Source: Kushneria phyllosphaerae
Lineage (GTDB): Bacteria > Pseudomonadota > Gammaproteobacteria > Pseudomonadales > Halomonadaceae
Direction of reading: 5' to 3'
DNA: 64,000 bases
Assembly (NCBI RefSeq): GCF_900312995.1
Contig: NZ_ONZI01000005.1
Coordinates: 49,994 to 113,993, forward strand
Below are positions 39,552 to 50,366 of this stretch, piece after piece (position 1 is the first letter of the stretch; each line of letters opens with the position of its first letter). Both the position numbers and the translations under genes were made by a program. The notes below the pieces were generated by a model that did not search any database, had not been told where the DNA came from, and was given only the letters and a program-made list of their open reading frames with translations.

Positions 39552-40013
39552 GTGCCAACCAGGCAAGAAACACTGCATACGCTGATAGAACCCGCCGTCG
39601 CAGCGCTCGGCTTTGAACTCTGGGGCATCGATTTCAGCTCCCAGGGCAAGCATTCCAAGCTGGTTGTCTATATCGAACACGAAAATGGTGTTGGTGTGGA
39701 TAACTGTGCCGATGTCAGTCGGCAGGTAAGTGCTCTTCTGGATGTAGAAGACCCTCTCCCCGGACAGTATCAGCTTGAAGTGTCCTCCCCCGGGATGGAT
39801 CGCCCGCTTTATTCCCTGTCACATTTTGCCCGTTTTGCCGGTCACACGATTACGTTGAAGCTGCGTGCGCCCTTTGAAGGGCAGCGTCGTTTCAAGGGGC
39901 TTCTGGCAGGTGTGGAAGGTGACGAGGTGCTGCTGCAGTTTAACGACGAAGAGTATGGATTTCCTATCGAGACCATTGAGCAGGCACGTGTCGTGCCCGG
40001 GTTTGATAACTGA
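39552..40013 (+). CDS. rimP: Ribosome maturation factor RimP
   Basis: This 153-residue factor is needed for 30S maturation. It has ALGFELWGIDF, LVVYIEHENGVGVDNCADVSRQVSALLDVEDP and YQLEVSSPGMDRPL, the family signature. The start is taken as GTG 39552 with AGGAGG eight bases upstream; an upstream ATG at 39459 would lie in the terminator. It is the first gene of the classic rimP-nusA-infB-rbfA-truB operon. Confidence 0.94.
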   Translation: MPTRQETLHTLIEPAVAALGFELWGIDFSSQGKHSKLVVYIEHENGVGVDNCADVSRQVSALLDVEDPLPGQYQLEVSSPGMDRPLYSLSHFARFAGHTITLKLRAPFEGQRRFKGLLAGVEGDEVLLQFNDEEYGFPIETIEQARVVPGFDN

Positions 40014-40053
40014 TGCTTGATGATAACAAGGACTTTTCTGGCGAGGCACAGGC

Positions 40054-41538
40054 ATGAGCAAGGATATTTTGCTGGTCGTCGATGCGATATCGAATGAAAA
40101 GGGTGTCCCCCGCGACATTATTTTCGAAGCCGTCGAGGCGGCGCTGGCCAGCGCCTCCCGCAAGCGCTACGAAGGCAAGGATGTCGACATTCGTGTGCGT
40201 ATCGATCGCAACACCGGCGACTACGACACCTTCAGGCGCTGGACGGTCGTGCCTGATGAAGACTACATCACCTCGGCGCGCCAGATACCGCTGGGTGCCG
40301 CAGAAGAGCGCGATGAGCCGCTGGATCTGGGTGCCGTGGTGGAAGAGCAGATTGAGTCCGCCGAATTTGGTCGGATTGCTGCCCAGACGGCCAAGCAGGT
40401 CATCGTGCAGAAGGTGCGCGAGGCCGAGCGCGCCGAAATTGTACGCCAGTACGCCGAACGTGAGGGCGAGCTGGTAGGCGGTAGTGTCAAGAAAACCACA
40501 CGTGATGGCCTGATCATTGATCTTGGCGACAACGCGGAAGGTTTCCTGCCACGCGGTGAAATGATTCCGGGTGAGCGCTATCGTCTCAACGAGCGTGTCA
40601 GGGCCCTGCTCTGGCGCGTGGATCCCGAAGCACGCGGTGCCCAGTTGATTCTGTCACGGACACGCCCCGAGTTTCTGGTTGAGCTGTTTACCATTGAGGT
40701 TCCCGAAATCTCGGAGCAGCTGATTGAAATCAAGGGTGCTGCACGCGATCCCGGCTCTCGAGCCAAGATTGCCGTCAAGACCAACGACCGTCGTATCGAT
40801 CCGGTCGGTGCCTGTGTCGGCATGCGTGGTTCCAGAGTTCAGGCCGTTTCGAACGAGCTTCGCAATGAGCGTGTGGACATCGTGCTTTGGGACGATAATC
40901 CTGCTCAGCTGGTCATCAATGCCATGGCGCCTGCTGATGTGGCCTCCATCCTTGTGGATGAAGACACTCATGCCATGGATGTCGCCGTTGGCGAGGACAA
41001 TCTGGCGCAGGCTATCGGACGCAGTGGACAGAATGTGCGTCTGGCGAGTGAGCTGACAGGCTGGACGCTCAACGTCATGACGGAGGAGGAAGCCGAAGGA
41101 CGCCGCGAGCAGGAACTCGACAGCTATATCGAATACTTCATCAATCATCTGGATGTTGATGAAGAGATGGCACGACTGCTGGTGGAAGAAGGGTTTACTT
41201 CTCTTGAAGAAGTGGCCTATGTCCCGCTGGAAGAGATGCTGGAAGTCGACGGCTTTGATGAGTCGTTGGTCGAAGAGCTGCGTGCGCGTGCCAAGGATGA
41301 ATTGCTCAATCTGGCCATTAAATCCGAAGAAGAACTGGATGGCACAGCGCCCGCCGAGGATCTGCTCTCAATGGAGGGTATGGATCAGCATCTTGCCTAC
41401 CGGCTGGCCGGGCGAGGAATTATCACCATGGAAGATCTTGCCGAGCAGTCCATCGAAGACCTCAAGGATATTGAGGGAATGGATGAAGAACGCGCAGCGG
41501 CACTGATCATGACGGCCCGGGCGCCGTGGTTCGAATAA
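40054..41538 (+). CDS. nusA: Transcription termination/antitermination factor NusA
   Basis: This 494-residue RNA polymerase-binding factor controls pausing, termination and rRNA antitermination. The N-terminal polymerase-binding domain covers residues 1-130. An S1 domain follows ([21 protein letters not shown]). Two KH domains follow ([17 protein letters not shown] and a second with [15 protein letters not shown]). Two acidic C-terminal repeats have helix-hairpin-helix patterns ([33 protein letters not shown]). The length matches E. coli (495). Confidence 0.97.
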   Translation: MSKDILLVVDAISNEKGVPRDIIFEAVEAALASASRKRYEGKDVDIRVRIDRNTGDYDTFRRWTVVPDEDYITSARQIPLGAAEERDEPLDLGAVVEEQIESAEFGRIAAQTAKQVIVQKVREAERAEIVRQYAEREGELVGGSVKKTTRDGLIIDLGDNAEGFLPRGEMIPGERYRLNERVRALLWRVDPEARGAQLILSRTRPEFLVELFTIEVPEISEQLIEIKGAARDPGSRAKIAVKTNDRRIDPVGACVGMRGSRVQAVSNELRNERVDIVLWDDNPAQLVINAMAPADVASILVDEDTHAMDVAVGEDNLAQAIGRSGQNVRLASELTGWTLNVMTEEEAEGRREQELDSYIEYFINHLDVDEEMARLLVEEGFTSLEEVAYVPLEEMLEVDGFDESLVEELRARAKDELLNLAIKSEEELDGTAPAEDLLSMEGMDQHLAYRLAGRGIITMEDLAEQSIEDLKDIEGMDEERAAALIMTARAPWFE

Positions 41539-41579
41539 TCCATCGTATCGCGACAGGTCACGGGCTCAGGAGGTCATAA

Positions 41580-44081
41580 ATGGCAGAAACAACAGTCAAG
41601 GAATTTGCCGGCAAGGTGGGGCGTGATGTCAGCCGCCTGCTGGAGCAGATGAGTGAAGCAGGCCTGCCCCACAAGGCAGAAAATGATGCGGTCTCGGAAG
41701 AAGACAAGCAGAAGCTGCTCGATTATCTCACCAAGAGTCACGGCGGTGCCGGTGCACGCGGTAACAAGAACCGCATCACCATGACGCGCAAGACCAGCAG
41801 CAAGATTCGCACCGGTGATCGCAACAAGACCATTGAGGTGCAGGTTCGCAAAAAGCGTACCTACGTCAAGCGTGGCGATGAGGAAACCGGCGAGCAGGAA
41901 CCGGCGCCGGCTGCCGAGCAGGCCAGCGAAACGTCAGCACCGGCAGCCTCCGAGGCAGCGGCAGCGGTAGAAACACCTGCTGTCGAGCCGACGACTGCCG
42001 CAGCTGACGCTCCGGCCAGCAACAAGGCTGCACCGGTTGAAGAAGCTGTTACAGCGCCTTCAGAAGATGGCGCGCCTGCTGTTAACGCACCGCCCCGCGA
42101 GCCGCGCAACGATAACAGTCGTCGCACGCCCCGTCGTGGTGAAGGTGACAAGTCGGCCAGCGGTCGTCGTGACGAGCGTCGTGACGATGCCGATGAGCGC
42201 AGCGAGCGCAACGAACGCAAGCGTGGCGGCAAGAAGGTCAAGCGTGCCGAGCAGCGTCGCGGCAGTCGCCGTGGCGGCAGCGGTCGCAGCGATAACGCAC
42301 ATGGCTTTCAAAAGCCGGTGCAAAATATCGTGCGTGAAGTGGCCATTCCCGAATCCATCAGCATCGCGGATCTTGCTGACAAGATGGCCATCAAGGCCAA
42401 CGAAGTCATCAAGGCCATGTTCAAGATGGGCGCAGCGGTCACCATCAACCAGACCATCGATCAGGATACTGCCTCGATCGTGGTTGAAGAGATGGGGCAC
42501 ACGCCCAAACTGGTGAAGGAAGATGCCCTCGAAACGGAAGTGCTCGAGAACATCTCCTACGAAGGCGAACAGATCACGCGTGCGCCGGTCGTTACCGTCA
42601 TGGGTCACGTTGACCACGGCAAGACCTCGCTGCTGGATTACATTCGTCGTACCAAGGTCGCCACCGGCGAAGCCGGCGGTATTACCCAGCATATCGGCGC
42701 CTATCACGTCGAACATGAAAACGGTAATGTGACCTTCCTGGATACACCGGGACACGCGGCCTTTACAGCCATGCGTGCTCGTGGTGCCCAGGCGACCGAC
42801 GTCGTCATTCTGGTGGTCGCAGCCGACGACGGTGTCATGCCGCAGACGGTTGAAGCCATCGAGCACGCCAAGGCAGCAGGCGTTCCGCTGGTCGTGGCCG
42901 TCAACAAGATCGACAAGCCCGGCGCTGATCCGGACCGCGTTCGTAACGAGCTGTCACAGCGCGGCGTGATCTCGGAAGAGTGGGGTGGCGATACCCAGTT
43001 TGTACATGTTTCGGCCAAAAGCGGCGAAAACATCGACGGACTGCTGGAAGCCGTCCTGCTGGTCTCTGAAGTGCTGGAGCTCAAGGCTGTCCCCGAAGCG
43101 CCCGGCAAGGGTGTTGTGGTCGAGTCCCGTCTGGATCGCGGTCGTGGCCCGGTGGCCACCGTACTGGTACAAAACGGTACCCTCAAAAAGGGTGATGTCG
43201 TACTGGCCGGTCTCCACTATGGTCGCGTGAGAGCGCTGGTCAACGAGCTGGGCAAGCAGGTTGATGAAGCCGGGCCTTCCATGCCGGTCGAAATCCTCGG
43301 TCTGGGCGGTACGCCGGAAGCCGGTGACGACTTCATGGTGCTGGCTGACGAGAAGAAGGCACGTGAAGTCGCCAACTTCCGTCAGGGCAAATACCGCGAA
43401 GTGCGTCTGGCACGTCAGCAGAAGGCCAAGCTGGAGAACATGTTCAGCCAGATGGGTCAGGACGAAACTGCCACGGTCAATATCGTACTCAAGGCCGATG
43501 TGCAGGGGTCGCTCGAAGCCATCCGCGGTGCGCTTGAAGAGCTGTCGACCGATGAAGTCAAGGTGGCCGTGGTCTCCTCTGGTGTCGGCGGTATTACCGA
43601 AACCGATACCAATCTGGCGGTGGCCTCCAATGCGATCGTGATTGGCTTCAACGTCCGTGCCGATGCTTCCTCGCGTGAAATCATCGAACGCGAAGGGCTG
43701 GATCTGCGCTATTACAGCGTCATCTACCATCTCATCGATGAGGTGAAGCTGGCGATGAGCGGCATGCTGGCACCGGAATGGCGTGAAGAGATCGTGGGCG
43801 TGGCTGAGGTTCGTGACGTCTTCCGTGCTCCGAAAATCGGTGCTGTCGCTGGCTGTATGGTGGTAGAAGGCAACGTACACCGTCACAAGCGTATCCGTGT
43901 CCTGCGTGAAAACGTGGTCATCTACGAAGGGGAGCTGGAATCCCTGCGCCGCTTCAAGGATGACGTCAGCGAAGTACGCAATGGCATGGAGTGCGGCATC
44001 GGGGTACGTAACTACAATGATGTCCAGGTCGGCGACAAGATCGAAGTCTTTGACCAGATCGAGGTCCAGCGCTCCTTGTGA
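41580..44081 (+). CDS. infB: Translation initiation factor IF-2
   Basis: This 833-residue GTPase places fMet-tRNA on the 30S subunit. An N-terminal IF2N domain ([20 protein letters not shown]) is followed by a long charged linker rich in Ala/Glu and then Arg/Gly/Asp (residues about 100-240). The G domain has GHVDHGKTS (G1), DTPGH (G3) and NKID (G4). Domains II-IV follow, including [13 protein letters not shown] and the fMet-binding C-terminal domain. The linker differs in length between species, which explains the shorter size than E. coli (890). SD AGGAGG precedes the ATG. Confidence 0.98.
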   Translation: MAETTVKEFAGKVGRDVSRLLEQMSEAGLPHKAENDAVSEEDKQKLLDYLTKSHGGAGARGNKNRITMTRKTSSKIRTGDRNKTIEVQVRKKRTYVKRGDEETGEQEPAPAAEQASETSAPAASEAAAAVETPAVEPTTAAADAPASNKAAPVEEAVTAPSEDGAPAVNAPPREPRNDNSRRTPRRGEGDKSASGRRDERRDDADERSERNERKRGGKKVKRAEQRRGSRRGGSGRSDNAHGFQKPVQNIVREVAIPESISIADLADKMAIKANEVIKAMFKMGAAVTINQTIDQDTASIVVEEMGHTPKLVKEDALETEVLENISYEGEQITRAPVVTVMGHVDHGKTSLLDYIRRTKVATGEAGGITQHIGAYHVEHENGNVTFLDTPGHAAFTAMRARGAQATDVVILVVAADDGVMPQTVEAIEHAKAAGVPLVVAVNKIDKPGADPDRVRNELSQRGVISEEWGGDTQFVHVSAKSGENIDGLLEAVLLVSEVLELKAVPEAPGKGVVVESRLDRGRGPVATVLVQNGTLKKGDVVLAGLHYGRVRALVNELGKQVDEAGPSMPVEILGLGGTPEAGDDFMVLADEKKAREVANFRQGKYREVRLARQQKAKLENMFSQMGQDETATVNIVLKADVQGSLEAIRGALEELSTDEVKVAVVSSGVGGITETDTNLAVASNAIVIGFNVRADASSREIIEREGLDLRYYSVIYHLIDEVKLAMSGMLAPEWREEIVGVAEVRDVFRAPKIGAVAGCMVVEGNVHRHKRIRVLRENVVIYEGELESLRRFKDDVSEVRNGMECGIGVRNYNDVQVGDKIEVFDQIEVQRSL

Positions 44082-44108
44082 GCGCTGCACCCATGAAGGG
44101 AGCGATTC

Positions 44109-44513
44109 ATGCGTGAATTCAGTCGTACGGATCGGGTAGGCGAGCAGCTGGCACACGAGCTGGCACAGCTTATCCAGCGTGAGGTCAAGGATCCCCGGCT
44201 GGGCATGGTGACGGTCACGTCGGCCGATGTCAGTCGTGATCTGGGCTATGCCGATGTTCACGTCACCCTGATGGGTGAAAACGATCCGGAGCGTATCCGT
44301 GAAAACCTTGCCGTGCTCAAGCGGGCCAGCGGTTTTTTGCGCTCACGTATTGCCCGGGTCATGAAGCTCCGGCATGTGCCCGAGCTTCGTTTTCACTTCG
44401 ATGAGTCCGTTACTCGCGGTCATGCGCTATCGAGTCTGATTGAGCGCGCCGTACAGTCCGACCGTGATCGGGCGCCGGAAGATGATGAGGAAGGCTCGGA
44501 GCACCGCGACTGA
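44109..44513 (+). CDS. rbfA: 30S ribosome-binding factor RbfA
   Basis: This 134-residue KH-fold cold-adaptation factor acts in 16S 5'-end maturation. It has MREFSRTDRVGEQLAHELAQLIQREVKDPRLGMVTVT, YADVHVTLMGE and LRHVPELRFHFDES. The acidic C-terminal tail is usual. The stop overlaps the truB start by one base (TGATG). Confidence 0.96.
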   Translation: MREFSRTDRVGEQLAHELAQLIQREVKDPRLGMVTVTSADVSRDLGYADVHVTLMGENDPERIRENLAVLKRASGFLRSRIARVMKLRHVPELRFHFDESVTRGHALSSLIERAVQSDRDRAPEDDEEGSEHRD

Positions 44514-45433
44514 TGGCAAGACGACGTCGCGGTCGCCCCATTGATGGCGTGCTGTTGCTGGACAAGAGCGAAGGTATGACCTCTAACCGTGCATTGCAGC
44601 AGGTGCGCGGGCTCTATCAGGCCCAGAAGGCGGGACACACTGGCACGCTGGATCCCATGGCAACCGGGCTTCTGCCCATTTGTCTGGGGGAAGCCACCAA
44701 GTTTTCGTCCTGGTTGCTGGACGCCGACAAGCGTTATCTGGCCGATGTCCGTCTGGGTGCCGTCACCGACACCGGGGATCGTGAAGGCGAGGTGATTCGG
44801 CAGTGTGCCGTGCCCTCGTTGCCTGACAATGAGGTTAAAAGCGTACTGTCCGGTTTTCTCGGCGAGATTGATCAGGTGCCGCCGATGTACTCGGCGCTCA
44901 AGCATCAGGGGCGTCCGCTCTATGAGCATGCCCGTGCCGGCCGAGAAATTGAGCGTGCACCCAGACGTGTGAGCATTTATGATATCGCGCTCACCTCGCG
45001 ACATGCGCAGGGCTTTTCGCTGGATGTCAGCGTCAGCAAAGGCACCTATATCCGCACGCTGGCCGAGGATATTGGCGAACGTCTCGGCTGTGGGGCACAC
45101 CTTGAAGGGCTTCGTCGGCTCAGAACCGGCCCCTTTGATGGCAGTGACATGCTCGATATCGAGCAGCTTGAGTCGATGAGCGATGAGCAGCGTCTGGAAA
45201 GGCTGCTGCCCATTGACGCACTGATCGGTCATCTCCCGGCGCTTGAAACCGATAGTGAAGGGGCGCGGCGCATCATGCACGGTCAGCCCATTGCGCTCGA
45301 GACACTTGAGCTGGCAGAAGGCAGCATTGCCAGGCTTTATCATGACCAGGGCCTTTTGGGCGTGGTCACCATCAGTGGATCGGGGCAGTGTTCGCCTCGC
45401 CGGCTGATCAATACTGCCGACGAACGCCGGTAG
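44513..45433 (+). CDS. truB: tRNA pseudouridine(55) synthase TruB
   Basis: This 306-residue enzyme makes pseudouridine 55 in the T-loop of tRNAs. It has DGVLLLDKSEGMTSN, the catalytic Asp in GHTGTLDPMATGLLP, DKRYLADVRLGAVTDTGD, QVPPMYSALKHQGRPLYEHAR and KGTYIRTLAEDIG. A C-terminal PUA-like region follows. It is the last gene of the nusA-infB operon before rpsO. The start overlaps rbfA. Confidence 0.96.
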   Translation: MARRRRGRPIDGVLLLDKSEGMTSNRALQQVRGLYQAQKAGHTGTLDPMATGLLPICLGEATKFSSWLLDADKRYLADVRLGAVTDTGDREGEVIRQCAVPSLPDNEVKSVLSGFLGEIDQVPPMYSALKHQGRPLYEHARAGREIERAPRRVSIYDIALTSRHAQGFSLDVSVSKGTYIRTLAEDIGERLGCGAHLEGLRRLRTGPFDGSDMLDIEQLESMSDEQRLERLLPIDALIGHLPALETDSEGARRIMHGQPIALETLELAEGSIARLYHDQGLLGVVTISGSGQCSPRRLINTADERR

Positions 45434-45508
45434 GGTTCGCGAAGACTGCAAATATGCGTGGTCTTCGACATTTATTAATGCTCAGGCATATTAGACTGGA
45501 GAAGTAAC

Positions 45509-45778
45509 ATGGCACTGACTGCCGAACGCAAGGCCGAAATCGTCAAGGAATTTGCGACCGTTGAGAACGACACCGGCTCGCCTGAAGTTCAGATTGCCCT
45601 GCTGACTGACAACATCGTCACACTGCAGAGCCACTTCAAGGATCACAAGCAGGACCATCACTCGCGTCGTGGTCTGATCCGCATGGTTAACCAGCGCCGC
45701 AAGCTGCTGGACTACCTCAAGCGCAAGAATTTTGATCGCTATCAGCAGATCATTTCTCGTCTGGGCCTGCGTCGCTGA
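45509..45778 (+). CDS. rpsO: 30S ribosomal protein S15
   Basis: This 89-residue primary 16S-binding protein is homologous to E. coli S15 at essentially every position: [49 protein letters not shown] and [26 protein letters not shown] precedes the ATG. The 75-base gap after truB probably contains its promoter and, by analogy with E. coli, an autoregulatory mRNA fold. A terminator follows before pnp. Confidence 0.98.
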   Translation: MALTAERKAEIVKEFATVENDTGSPEVQIALLTDNIVTLQSHFKDHKQDHHSRRGLIRMVNQRRKLLDYLKRKNFDRYQQIISRLGLRR

Positions 45779-45804
45779 TTGCGTCGCTTTTCCGGTACGA
45801 ACTG

Positions 45805-45839
45805 ACAGGCGGCTCCCCTTCGGGAGCCGCCTGTTTTTT
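45805..45839 (+). terminator. Terminator after rpsO
   Basis: A 13-bp stem ACAGGCGGCTCCC/GGGAGCCGCCTGT with a TTC-type loop is followed by six T. Confidence 0.93.
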
Positions 45840-45932
45840 GTTGTGCCGGTCTGGTGAGAGTGACACCTGGGGCGTTTGATTTTAAGATGACATTGAAAGT
45901 AGATGAATGGTTTACGAGAAAAGGACAACGCA

Positions 45933-48056
45933 TTGAACGCGGTTAAAAAGACATTTCAATACGGCAATCACAGCGTCACGCTGGAAACCGGCCGTCTGGC
46001 ACGTCAGGCTACCGGCAGCGTACTGGTCACCATGGACAACACCGTCGTGCTGTGCACGGTCGTGGCCCGCAAGGACACCAAGCCTGGTCAGGATTTTTTC
46101 CCCCTGTCCGTGCACTATCAGGAAAAGACCTATTCGGTCGGCAAGATCCCGGGCGGCTTTTTCAAGCGCGAAGGACGTCCCAGTGAAAAGGAAACGCTGA
46201 CATCGCGTCTGATCGATCGTCCGATCCGCCCGCTGTTTCCCAAGGGATTCATGAACGAAGTGCAGGTCGTCTGCACGGTACTCTCGGCAGAACGCGATCA
46301 GGATCCTGATATCGCTGCCATGCTGGGTACTTCCGCAGCGCTGGCCATCTCCGGTGTGCCCTTCGCCGGCCCGATCGGTGCGGCGCGCGTGGCTTTCACC
46401 GGTGAGCGCGGTTATTTCATCAACCCCACCCAGGAAGAACTGCAGGGTTCTGAACTTGACATGGTCGTGGCCGGCACCGAAAAGGCCGTGCTGATGGTTG
46501 AGTCCGAGGCGAAAGAGCTCTCCGAAGATGAAATGCTCGGCGCCGTGCTGTTTGCACATGAAGAGATGCAGGTGGCCATCAAGGCCATTAACGAATTCGT
46601 CAGTGAAGGTGGCAAGGCCAAATGGAACTGGCAGCCCCAGTCTGAAAACTCGACGCTCAAGGAAGCGCTGGCCAGCGGTTTTGAGGCAGGCATCGGCGAG
46701 GCTTATCGCATCACCGACAAGATGGCGCGTCAGGATCGTCTGAGCGAGCTCAAGTCACAGGCGAAAGCGCAGCTGGCTGAAGGCGACGCGGCTCTTTACA
46801 GCAGTGAAGATGTCAGCGGAGGGTTTGCAAAACTCGAAAAGCGTATCGTGCGTGAGCGTGTCCTTAACGGCGAGCCGCGCATCGACGGTCGTGACCACGC
46901 CACCGTACGGGCGCTGGATATCGAAGTCGGTGCCCTGCCGCGTACGCATGGCTCTGCCATCTTCACCCGTGGTGAAACCCAGGCCATCGTGACCACGACG
47001 CTTGGCACCACACGGGATGCGCAGCTGGTTGAAGGCCTTAATGGCGAGCGCCATGACCGCTTCATGCTGCACTACAACTTCCCTCCCTACAGCGTAGGTG
47101 AGGCCGGCTTCATCGGCTCTCCCAAGCGTCGTGAAATCGGCCACGGTCGTCTGGCGCGCCGCGGTGTGGCCGCCATGCTGCCGTCTGCCGATGATTTCCC
47201 CTACACGATTCGTGTGGTCTCCGAGATTACCGAGTCCAACGGCTCAAGCTCGATGGCCTCCGTATGTGGCTCTTCGCTGGCACTGATGGATGCCGGTGTG
47301 CCGCTAAAAGCACCGGTGGCCGGTATTGCCATGGGTCTGGTCAAGGAAAACGATCGCTTTGCCGTTTTGACCGACATTCTGGGCGATGAAGATCACCTGG
47401 GTGACATGGACTTCAAGGTGGCGGGTTCCGTTGACGGTATTACCGCGCTGCAGATGGACATCAAGATCGAAGGGATCAATGAAGAGATCATGGAAAAGGC
47501 GCTGGAGCAGGCCTTCCATGCACGTCAGCATATCCTGGTCGAGATGAACCGCGTGATCGCGCAGAGCCGTGGCGAAGTCGCTGAGCACGCGCCCACCATG
47601 GCCCGTCTGAAGATCGATCCCGAAAAGATCCGCGACGTCATCGGCAAGGGTGGTGCCACCATTCGCCAGATCTGCGAAGACACTGGCGCTTCGATTGATA
47701 TCGATGATGATGGCAGCGTGCGTATCTATGCCGAGACCAAGGCGGGCGCGCAAAAGGCCATGGATACTGTCATGGGCATCACTGCCGAAGCCGAAATCAA
47801 CAAGCTCTATCGCGGCAAGGTCGTGCGCATTGCTGACTTTGGCGCCTTCGTCAACTTCATGCCGGGTACTGACGGACTGGTTCATATTTCCCAGATCGTC
47901 CCCGAGCGCGTCAATGACGTGCGTGACTTCCTCAGCGAAGGGCAGATGGTGACCGTCAAGGTGCTGGATATCGACAACCGAGGTCGTGTGAAGCTCTCCA
48001 TCAAGGAAGTTGGTGAAGAAGAAAAGACAGCCTTTGAGGCCACGCTGGAAGAGTAA
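45933..48056 (+). CDS. pnp: Polyribonucleotide nucleotidyltransferase (PNPase)
   Basis: This 707-residue trimeric 3'-5' phosphorolytic exoribonuclease is part of the degradosome. It has two RNase PH-like domains ([21 protein letters not shown] near the N-terminus; [21 protein letters not shown] in the second). A KH domain ([16 protein letters not shown]) and an S1 domain ([20 protein letters not shown]) lie at the C-terminus. TTG at 45933, with AAGGA eight bases upstream, aligns with homologues; an in-frame ATG at 45903 is possible. E. coli pnp also starts with a non-ATG codon. Confidence 0.97.
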   Translation: MNAVKKTFQYGNHSVTLETGRLARQATGSVLVTMDNTVVLCTVVARKDTKPGQDFFPLSVHYQEKTYSVGKIPGGFFKREGRPSEKETLTSRLIDRPIRPLFPKGFMNEVQVVCTVLSAERDQDPDIAAMLGTSAALAISGVPFAGPIGAARVAFTGERGYFINPTQEELQGSELDMVVAGTEKAVLMVESEAKELSEDEMLGAVLFAHEEMQVAIKAINEFVSEGGKAKWNWQPQSENSTLKEALASGFEAGIGEAYRITDKMARQDRLSELKSQAKAQLAEGDAALYSSEDVSGGFAKLEKRIVRERVLNGEPRIDGRDHATVRALDIEVGALPRTHGSAIFTRGETQAIVTTTLGTTRDAQLVEGLNGERHDRFMLHYNFPPYSVGEAGFIGSPKRREIGHGRLARRGVAAMLPSADDFPYTIRVVSEITESNGSSSMASVCGSSLALMDAGVPLKAPVAGIAMGLVKENDRFAVLTDILGDEDHLGDMDFKVAGSVDGITALQMDIKIEGINEEIMEKALEQAFHARQHILVEMNRVIAQSRGEVAEHAPTMARLKIDPEKIRDVIGKGGATIRQICEDTGASIDIDDDGSVRIYAETKAGAQKAMDTVMGITAEAEINKLYRGKVVRIADFGAFVNFMPGTDGLVHISQIVPERVNDVRDFLSEGQMVTVKVLDIDNRGRVKLSIKEVGEEEKTAFEATLEE

Positions 48057-48064
48057 TTTTCCAG

Positions 48065-48118
48065 ACTTCTGCCGGTATGCAGCGTCAGTGACACTGACGC
48101 TGTCGTAAAAGCAGAAGT
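48065..48118. repeat. Nested inverted repeats downstream of pnp
   Basis: An outer pair ACTTCTGC (48065-48072)/GCAGAAGT (48111-48118) encloses a perfect 11-1-11 palindrome CAGCGTCAGTG-A-CACTGACGCTG (48080-48102). No T run follows. A conventional terminator lies just beyond at 48133. It may be a 3' stabiliser or a processing site. Confidence 0.8.
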
Positions 48119-48132
48119 GCCTTTGGTATCAG

Positions 48133-48170
48133 GGCCTGAACACCGATTTAATCGGGTTCAGGCCTTTTTT
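48133..48170 (+). terminator. Terminator after pnp
   Basis: The stem GGCCTGAAC/GTTCAGGCC (48133-48141 and 48156-48163) is followed by TTTTTT. An inner GATT/AATC pairing extends it. Confidence 0.9.
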
Positions 48171-48209
48171 GTGCTCGAAGGACAGATCTCTTGTGCGCTC
48201 AAAAAGCGC

Positions 48210-48665
48210 TTAGAGTTGTCGTGCCATGGGCTGAATGCCGCGCTCGCTGACAGGCCCGGCACTGGCAAACCCGAGTCGTTGATAAAGTCGAAGGGCGGGT
48301 TGATTATCGGTGGCGACATTGAGCGTTACCCGCGTAGCGCCCCGGTTGATGGCTTGCGCGACCAGATGATCGCATAGCTGTTCGCCCAGCCGTTGGCCAC
48401 GTCGATGGGGGGCGACAATCAGCCGACAGAGATGCCACGTCGTGATGTTCTCTCGAGGTGCCAGCTGCCCGAAGGCCTGAAGTTCTCCATGCACGTCCAG
48501 AGCGAAGGATGGCAAAAACGCCACTTCGATCTGCTGCCATAGATCCTCAGCCCTGACTGGCCATGTCACCAAAGGGCCGCCCCATTGCGCAAGCGTTCCG
48601 GGTGAGTCGATCCAGTCTGTCAGCACCGCCATATCCTTCGGCCGGGCGGATCGCCATTCTGTCAT
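48210..48665 (-). CDS. GNAT family N-acetyltransferase
   Basis: This 151-residue acetyl-CoA-dependent acetyltransferase has motif A in WHLCRLIVAPHRRGQRLGEQLCDHLV (the RRGQRLG acetyl-CoA loop) and motif B around VATDNQPALRLYQRLGF. The substrate is unknown. Its ATG overlaps the panC stop by four bases (ATGA on the minus strand), so it is the last gene of the pcnB-folK-panB-panC-side transcript. In other bacteria a PanM/PanZ-type acetyltransferase activates PanD, but this protein does not obviously belong to that group, so the pantothenate link is only positional. Confidence 0.8.
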   Translation of the reverse strand: MTEWRSARPKDMAVLTDWIDSPGTLAQWGGPLVTWPVRAEDLWQQIEVAFLPSFALDVHGELQAFGQLAPRENITTWHLCRLIVAPHRRGQRLGEQLCDHLVAQAINRGATRVTLNVATDNQPALRLYQRLGFASAGPVSERGIQPMARQL

Positions 48666-49507
48666 GATGCCCGGACCAGATTATCAATCAGCCGGGTATT
48701 CCCCAGTCTGGCCGCCGCCAGCAATACCGCGCCGGGGTGCCATGTGCTGATCGGGCACAGCGTGGTGGCATCGCACAGCGCCAGATACTCGGGTTGAAAT
48801 CCTGCCTGTTGCAGCTGTTGTAGTCCCTTTGCCAGCACTTGCTCGCTATTGTCGCCCTGCTCAAGGCGTTGGGCGCTATCCACAAGACATTGATGAAGTC
48901 GGCCTGCCTGAGCACGTGCCTCTTCATCCAGATAGCGATTGCGAGAGGATAGGGCAAGTCCGTCATGGTCACGGGCGATGGGCACGCCAATAATCTCGAT
49001 GGGCATGTGCTGATCGCGCACCAGCTTTCGAATGACGGCCAGCTGTTGAAAGTCCTTTTCACCAAAGCAGGCCACATCGGGGCGGGTCAGATTGAAAAGG
49101 AGACTGACCACGGTCGCCACGCCGTCAAAGTGCCCGGGCCGATGGGCACCGCACAGCCCTTCCGAAACCCGGGGGACGATGACCCTGGTCAGAGAGGACT
49201 GTCCTTCGGGATAGAGAGTGTCAACGCCGGGGGCAAACAGAAGATCACAGCCACGCCCGGCCAGAAGCCGCTGGTCTTCGGAAAGTGTGCGTGGATAGCG
49301 ATCCAGATCCTCGTCAGGGCCAAACTGCAGCGGGTTAACGAAGACGGTGGCCACAACGCGGTCGGCGTGCTGTCGCGCCGCATCCACCAGCCTTAGATGG
49401 CCCTCATGAAGGTTGCCCATGGTCGGCACAAGGGCGATTCGATGGCCTTCGCGGCGCCATGCCGCCAGCGTGTTTTGAAGAGCTTTAATGTCGTCAAACG
49501 TTTGCAT
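48662..49507 (-). CDS. panC: Pantothenate synthetase
   Basis: This 281-residue enzyme ligates pantoate and beta-alanine using ATP. It has IALVPTMGNLHEGHLRLV (with the HxGH motif), VVATVFVNPLQFGPDEDLDRYPRT, LFAPGVDTLYP, FGEKDFQQLAVIRKLV, and KMSKS-like ALSSRNRYLD. The ATG lies at 49505-49507. It is 18 bases after panB on the same strand. panD is not in the window. Confidence 0.97.
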   Translation of the reverse strand: MQTFDDIKALQNTLAAWRREGHRIALVPTMGNLHEGHLRLVDAARQHADRVVATVFVNPLQFGPDEDLDRYPRTLSEDQRLLAGRGCDLLFAPGVDTLYPEGQSSLTRVIVPRVSEGLCGAHRPGHFDGVATVVSLLFNLTRPDVACFGEKDFQQLAVIRKLVRDQHMPIEIIGVPIARDHDGLALSSRNRYLDEEARAQAGRLHQCLVDSAQRLEQGDNSEQVLAKGLQQLQQAGFQPEYLALCDATTLCPISTWHPGAVLLAAARLGNTRLIDNLVRAS

Positions 49508-49525
49508 GCCGTGTGGTGTCCATAC

Positions 49526-50320
49526 TTAGAAGCAGTGTTCCGGGGCGGGGAAGCAGCGGGTGGTAACCGCCTCATGATAGGCCCTGAAGGCGCCCTCGAT
49601 ACTGCCGGATTCTGCCATGAAGTCCTTGACGAATCTCGGCGCTCGTCCCGTGGTGGCGCCCAGCATGTCGTGCATGACCAGAATCTGTCCATCAACGTCG
49701 GGGCCTGCGCCAATACCAATCACCGGGACATGGAGGGCCTCCCGGATGCGGCCTGCCAGTTCGGATGGCACACACTCCAGCAGGATGACGCCGGCACCGG
49801 CCTGTTCCAGCGTTATGGCGGCATTGAGCATGGCCTCGGCCTGATCATCGTCGCGGCCCTGAACGCGATAGCCGCCCAGCGCATTAACGCTTTGTGGCGT
49901 CAATCCCATATGCACGCAGACAGGTATACCGCGCTGTGCCAGGGCCGTGACGGTCTCGGCAAGCCAGGCTTCGCCTTCGAGCTTGATCATGTGCGCGCCT
50001 GCCTGCATCAGCTGTCCGGCTGCCTGCAGGGTCTGGGGCGTTGTGATATTGGTCATGAAGGGGAGATCAGCCATGATCAGACTGGAGGTGCCGGCCCGTG
50101 CAACACACCGGGTGTGATAGATCATGTCTTCAAGAGTGACCGGCAGGGTGGATGTGTGTCCCTGTAACACCATGCCCAGTGAATCGCCGATCAGCAAGAC
50201 GTCAATGCCGGCATTGTCTGCCAGAGTGGCCAGAGTGGCATCATAGGCGGTGAGACAGCTGAAGGGCTGTCCCGCCGCGCGTCGCTCGTTCAATGTTCGG
50301 ATGTTAATGGGGCGGGTCAT
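49526..50320 (-). CDS. panB: 3-methyl-2-oxobutanoate hydroxymethyltransferase
   Basis: This 264-residue TIM-barrel enzyme makes ketopantoate. It has RRAAGQPFSCLTAYDATLA, VLLIGDSLGMVLQGH (the Mg-binding Asp), DLPFMT, KLEGEAW, VCVHMGLTPQSVNALGGYRVQGRD and IGAGPDVDGQILVMHDMLG. It is in order with folK upstream (46-base gap) and panC downstream. Confidence 0.97.
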   Translation of the reverse strand: MTRPINIRTLNERRAAGQPFSCLTAYDATLATLADNAGIDVLLIGDSLGMVLQGHTSTLPVTLEDMIYHTRCVARAGTSSLIMADLPFMTNITTPQTLQAAGQLMQAGAHMIKLEGEAWLAETVTALAQRGIPVCVHMGLTPQSVNALGGYRVQGRDDDQAEAMLNAAITLEQAGAGVILLECVPSELAGRIREALHVPVIGIGAGPDVDGQILVMHDMLGATTGRAPRFVKDFMAESGSIEGAFRAYHEAVTTRCFPAPEHCF

Positions 50321-50366
50321 GTATCCCTCGACAGTCTGCAGCCAATATGGCTGGTCGAGTCTAGGG

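Noticed and set aside
42954..44261. Long minus-strand frame opposite infB
   Set aside because: Shadow of IF-2, rich in His/Asp as expected from antisense translation.
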